Source of the DNA: Actinoplanes couchii
GTDB lineage: Bacteria > Actinomycetota > Actinomycetes > Mycobacteriales > Micromonosporaceae
Reading direction: 5' to 3'
DNA length: 52,719 nucleotides
Assembly (NCBI RefSeq): GCF_016862075.1
Contig: NZ_BOMG01000065.1
Location: forward strand, 1 to 52,719
Position numbers and translations under genes: made by a program. The notes below the pieces were generated by a model that saw only the letters and a list, made by a program, of their open reading frames with translations, searched no databases and was not told the origin of the DNA. Shown here piece after piece: positions 50,369 through 52,719 of the stretch; the stretch's first letter is position 1, and each line of letters opens with the position of its first letter.

Positions 50369-51838
50369 GTGGACGTCGTGGTGGTCGGCTTCGGCGCGGC
50401 CGGGGCCTGCGCGGCGATCGAGGCCGCCGCCTCCGGTGCATCGGTGCTGGTCATCGACCGCTTCGGAGGCGGTGGCGCGACCGCGATCTCGGGCGGCGTC
50501 GTCTACGCGGGCGGTGGGACGCGCCAGCAACGGTCCGCGAACATCCTGGACACCCCCCTTTCCATGTACGGCTACCTGCACCGCGAAGTGCGCGGCGCCG
50601 TCTCCGACGAGACCCTGCGCCGGTTCTGCGACGAGTCGGCGGCGAACCTCGCCTGGCTGGAGGAACAGGGCGTGCCGTTCGAGGCGAGCCTGTGCCCGTA
50701 CAAGACGTCCTACCCGTCCGACGACCACTATCTGTACTGGTCCGGCAACGAACATCTGTATCCCGACCCGGCGCCGCGCGGACACCGCACCTACGCCCCG
50801 GGCACCTCCGGCGGGCTGCTGTACTCACGGTTGGCCGACGCCGCCCGGACCGCGTGTGTGCGTTTCCGGCCACAGACCCGGGCCGTGGGCCTGATCGCCG
50901 ACGATGCCGGCCGGGTCACCGGGGTCCGCGTCCGGGCGCTGCGGTCCGGAGTGGCCCGTCGCGCCCACGGCCTGCTGCACCGCTGGTCGGTGAAGTCCGG
51001 CGTCTACCTGCCCCGTCTCGGACGGCGGCTGCACCGGGTGGTGCGGTGGATCGAGGACCGGTGGTCGGCAGAGGAAGTGATAGCGGCCGACGCGGTGGTG
51101 CTCACGGCGGGTGGGTTCGTCTTCGACCGGGAGATGATGCGGGAGCACGCGCCGCTCTACCGTGGACTGCGGCTCGGGACTCCCGGGGACGACGGGGCCG
51201 GGATCCGGCTCGGGACGGCGCTCGGGGCGGGAGTGCGGCACCTGGACCGGGTCACGATGTGGCGGTTCGTCACGCCGCCGTCCGCGCTGGCCGGCGGGAT
51301 CCTGATCGATCGGGACGGGCGCCGGGTCGGTGACGCATCCGCTTATGGGGCGGCTCTCGGGGACGCGATCCTCGACCGGCCCGGCGGGCGGGCCTGGTTG
51401 CTGGTCGACTCCACGATTCTCAGTGCGGCCCGGGGGCAGGTGCGTGAGCAGAGTCTGTGGTTTCAGCGGCTTCAGGCCTGGTGGTTGATGAGCGCGTTGC
51501 GGACCACCGCCCCGACCGTCGAGGAGGCGGCCCGCCGGGTGGGGATCACCGGTTCCTTTACTTATCCGTCAAATTGGACAGGGCCGTTCTCGCTGCTCGA
51601 CGTGTCGTTGCGGGTCTTGCCCGCGCCGATGCTCACTCTTGGCGGGCTGACCGTGGACGAGTCGAGCGGCGCGGTGCTGCGGGCCGACGGAAGCGTGATC
51701 GGCGGGCTCTACGCGGCCGGGCGTACCGCGGTGGGGGTCTGTTCCGGGTCCTATGTCAGTGGTCTGTCCCTCGCCGACTGCGTCTTCTCCGGGCGCCGGG
51801 CCGGAAGGAGTAGCACGTGCTCAGTGCCACCGAGTTGA
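50369..51838 (+). CDS. FAD-binding dehydrogenase of the KstD/fumarate-reductase superfamily
   Basis: The protein has 489 residues from GTG 50369; AGGAGG lies 5 bases before it, so the GTG at 50363 is rejected. The FAD fold is VVVVGFGAAGACAAIEAA with GGGGATAISGGVVYAGGG. C-terminal GGLYAAGRTAVGVCSGSYVSGLSLADCVFSG replaces the KstD Y-x-G-x-G turn. It resembles mycobacterial Rv0785-type flavoproteins rather than classical KstD, so the exact steroid step is uncertain. Its promoter carries the KstR box, and it overlaps hsaE by 22 bases. Confidence 0.78.
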   Translation: MDVVVVGFGAAGACAAIEAAASGASVLVIDRFGGGGATAISGGVVYAGGGTRQQRSANILDTPLSMYGYLHREVRGAVSDETLRRFCDESAANLAWLEEQGVPFEASLCPYKTSYPSDDHYLYWSGNEHLYPDPAPRGHRTYAPGTSGGLLYSRLADAARTACVRFRPQTRAVGLIADDAGRVTGVRVRALRSGVARRAHGLLHRWSVKSGVYLPRLGRRLHRVVRWIEDRWSAEEVIAADAVVLTAGGFVFDREMMREHAPLYRGLRLGTPGDDGAGIRLGTALGAGVRHLDRVTMWRFVTPPSALAGGILIDRDGRRVGDASAYGAALGDAILDRPGGRAWLLVDSTILSAARGQVREQSLWFQRLQAWWLMSALRTTAPTVEEAARRVGITGSFTYPSNWTGPFSLLDVSLRVLPAPMLTLGGLTVDESSGAVLRADGSVIGGLYAAGRTAVGVCSGSYVSGLSLADCVFSGRRAGRSSTCSVPPS

Positions 51839-52719
51839 CGGAGCTTGCCGGGCGCCTGTGGTCCGCGGAACGCGAACGGGTGCCGATCGGGCCTCTGATC
51901 AGGGACTATCCGGGGCTGACCGCCGAGGACGCCTACGCGATCCAGTTGCACAACATCCGGCGGCGTACCGCGGCGGTCGTCGGGCACAAGGTGGGCCTGT
52001 CGTCCGAGGCCATGCAGGTGATGATGGGGGTCGACGAACCCGACTACGGTCATCTGCTGGCCGACATGCGGCTGTTCGAGGACCGGCCGGTCGACGCCGC
52101 GCGTTACTGCTATCCGCGGGTGGAGATCGAGGTGGCGTTCCTGCTCGGTGCGGACCTGCCCGGCGAGGGCTGCACCGAGCAGGACGTGCTGGCCGCGACC
52201 GAGGCCCTGGCCCCGTCCATCGAGCTGATCGACAGCCGCATCATCGACTGGAAGATCAGTCTGCCCGACACGATCGCGGACAACGCCTCGTCGGCCGGCT
52301 TCGTGGTGGGCCAGGGACGAGTACCACCGGGAGAGATCGACCCGCGAGGCATCACCGCCGTCCTGTGGCGGGGTGACGAGCAGGTGGCGGCCGGCCGATC
52401 GGACGCGGTCCTCGGAAACCCGGTGACAGCTGTCGCGTGGTTGGCCCGCAAGGTAGCCCGCTTCGGAGTCCGCCTCCGAGCAGGCCACCTGATCATGCCA
52501 GGCGCCTGCGCCCGAGCCGTCGACGCGAACCCGGGGGACGTGTTCCGCGCCGAGTTCAGCGGCTTGGGCCGGGTCCACCTGCGATTCCTGCCACCCACCA
52601 ACAGCTCCACCTCCGGCTCTTCCACGTCCGGCCTTCCTGTTCCCGATCTTCCTGCTTCCGGCCTTCCTGCTTCCGGCCTTCCTGCTTCCGGCCTTCCTGC
52701 TTCCGGCCTTCCTGCTTCC
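51817..52719 (+). CDS. hsaE: HsaE-type 2-hydroxydienoate hydratase, 3'-partial, with LPASG repeat tail
   Basis: From GTG 51817 (AAGGAG upstream) the frame stays open to the window edge: 301 codons, no stop. Residues 1-265 are a complete MhpD/HsaE-type 2-keto-4-pentenoate hydratase (GHKVGLSSEAMQVMMGVDEPDYGHLL, PRVEIEVAFLLGADL, PSIELIDSRIIDWKI, GHLIMPGACARAVDANPGDVFRAEFSGLG). In steroid breakdown HsaE hydrates 2-hydroxyhexa-2,4-dienoate. The family normally ends near GLGRVHLRF, but here a tail of Ser/Thr/Gly and then LPASG repeats continues. No stop is reached, so the tail length is unknown. Confidence 0.85.
   Translation, partial: MLSATELTELAGRLWSAERERVPIGPLIRDYPGLTAEDAYAIQLHNIRRRTAAVVGHKVGLSSEAMQVMMGVDEPDYGHLLADMRLFEDRPVDAARYCYPRVEIEVAFLLGADLPGEGCTEQDVLAATEALAPSIELIDSRIIDWKISLPDTIADNASSAGFVVGQGRVPPGEIDPRGITAVLWRGDEQVAAGRSDAVLGNPVTAVAWLARKVARFGVRLRAGHLIMPGACARAVDANPGDVFRAEFSGLGRVHLRFLPPTNSSTSGSSTSGLPVPDLPASGLPASGLPASGLPASGLPAS
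52630..52719 (+). repeat. 15-base tandem repeat at the end of hsaE, cut by the window edge
   Basis: Four exact copies of GGCCTTCCTGCTTCC run from 52660 to 52719, preceded by two degenerate copies (52630-52659). Each encodes G-L-P-A-S, giving an (LPASG)n tail. The array may continue beyond the window. Confidence 0.9.

Overview
The window looks like a chromosomal segment of a high-GC Gram-positive actinomycete, most likely a member of the Micromonosporaceae (Actinoplanes-like). The grounds are very high GC at third codon positions, frequent GTG/TTG starts, chains of genes overlapping by 4 bases, a WXG100/type VII secretion protein, a KstR-controlled steroid regulon, and secreted plant-polysaccharide enzymes behind LacI-type operators. 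No rRNA, tRNA, CRISPR array, transposase or phage gene was seen. The genus is inference.

Layout. 1-1550: a small membrane protein and a WXG100-type secretion protein that appears frameshifted. 1552-8724 (minus): a tightly coupled six-gene operon with, in transcription order, a small secreted protein carrying a C-terminal sorting signal, a PIG-L deacetylase, a processive family 2 glycosyltransferase, an exosortase-like domain fused to an ATP-grasp ligase, a UDP-GlcNAc 2-epimerase and a HAD hydrolase. It reads as a dedicated pathway that makes a surface glycan and sorts or anchors a protein, and it is the best candidate here for an undescribed system. 8811-11828: a band-7 protein, a PPOX/F420 protein, a methyltransferase and a PaaX-type regulator. 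11901-16271: a complete branched-chain amino-acid-type ABC importer (livKGFHM). 16303-18522: a hypothetical protein, an alpha/beta hydrolase and a rhamnogalacturonan-acetylesterase-like SGNH enzyme. 18625-21897: three coupled membrane-protein genes, the last with an in-frame amber codon. 21953-28641: an ArsR regulator with an MFS pump, a LexA-type repressor, an XRE-cupin regulator divergent from a DHA2 pump, and a membrane diguanylate cyclase.

28822-33507 holds secreted enzymes: a GH5 mannanase with a CBM2, a serine beta-lactamase-like hydrolase and a pectinesterase. The mannanase, pectinesterase and acetylesterase genes each have a LacI-family type palindrome centred on AGCGCT upstream, which suggests a small regulon for plant cell-wall breakdown.

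34788-52719 is dominated by steroid catabolism: a hotdog thioesterase, a KstD-like dehydrogenase, an SRPBCC protein, the repressor KstR, the side-chain operon fadE28-fadE29-chsH2/chsH1 (fused into one gene)-ltp2, two further KstD-family flavoproteins, and HsaE at the right edge. Three matches to the KstR box TNNAACNNGTTNNA lie exactly at the promoters of these genes. Set inside this block (42901-48665) is an unrelated membrane/sensing group: a lipoprotein with a SUKH-like protein, flotillin with NfeD, and a GlnH-GlnX pair like the one that signals to PknG in mycobacteria, here without PknG in view.
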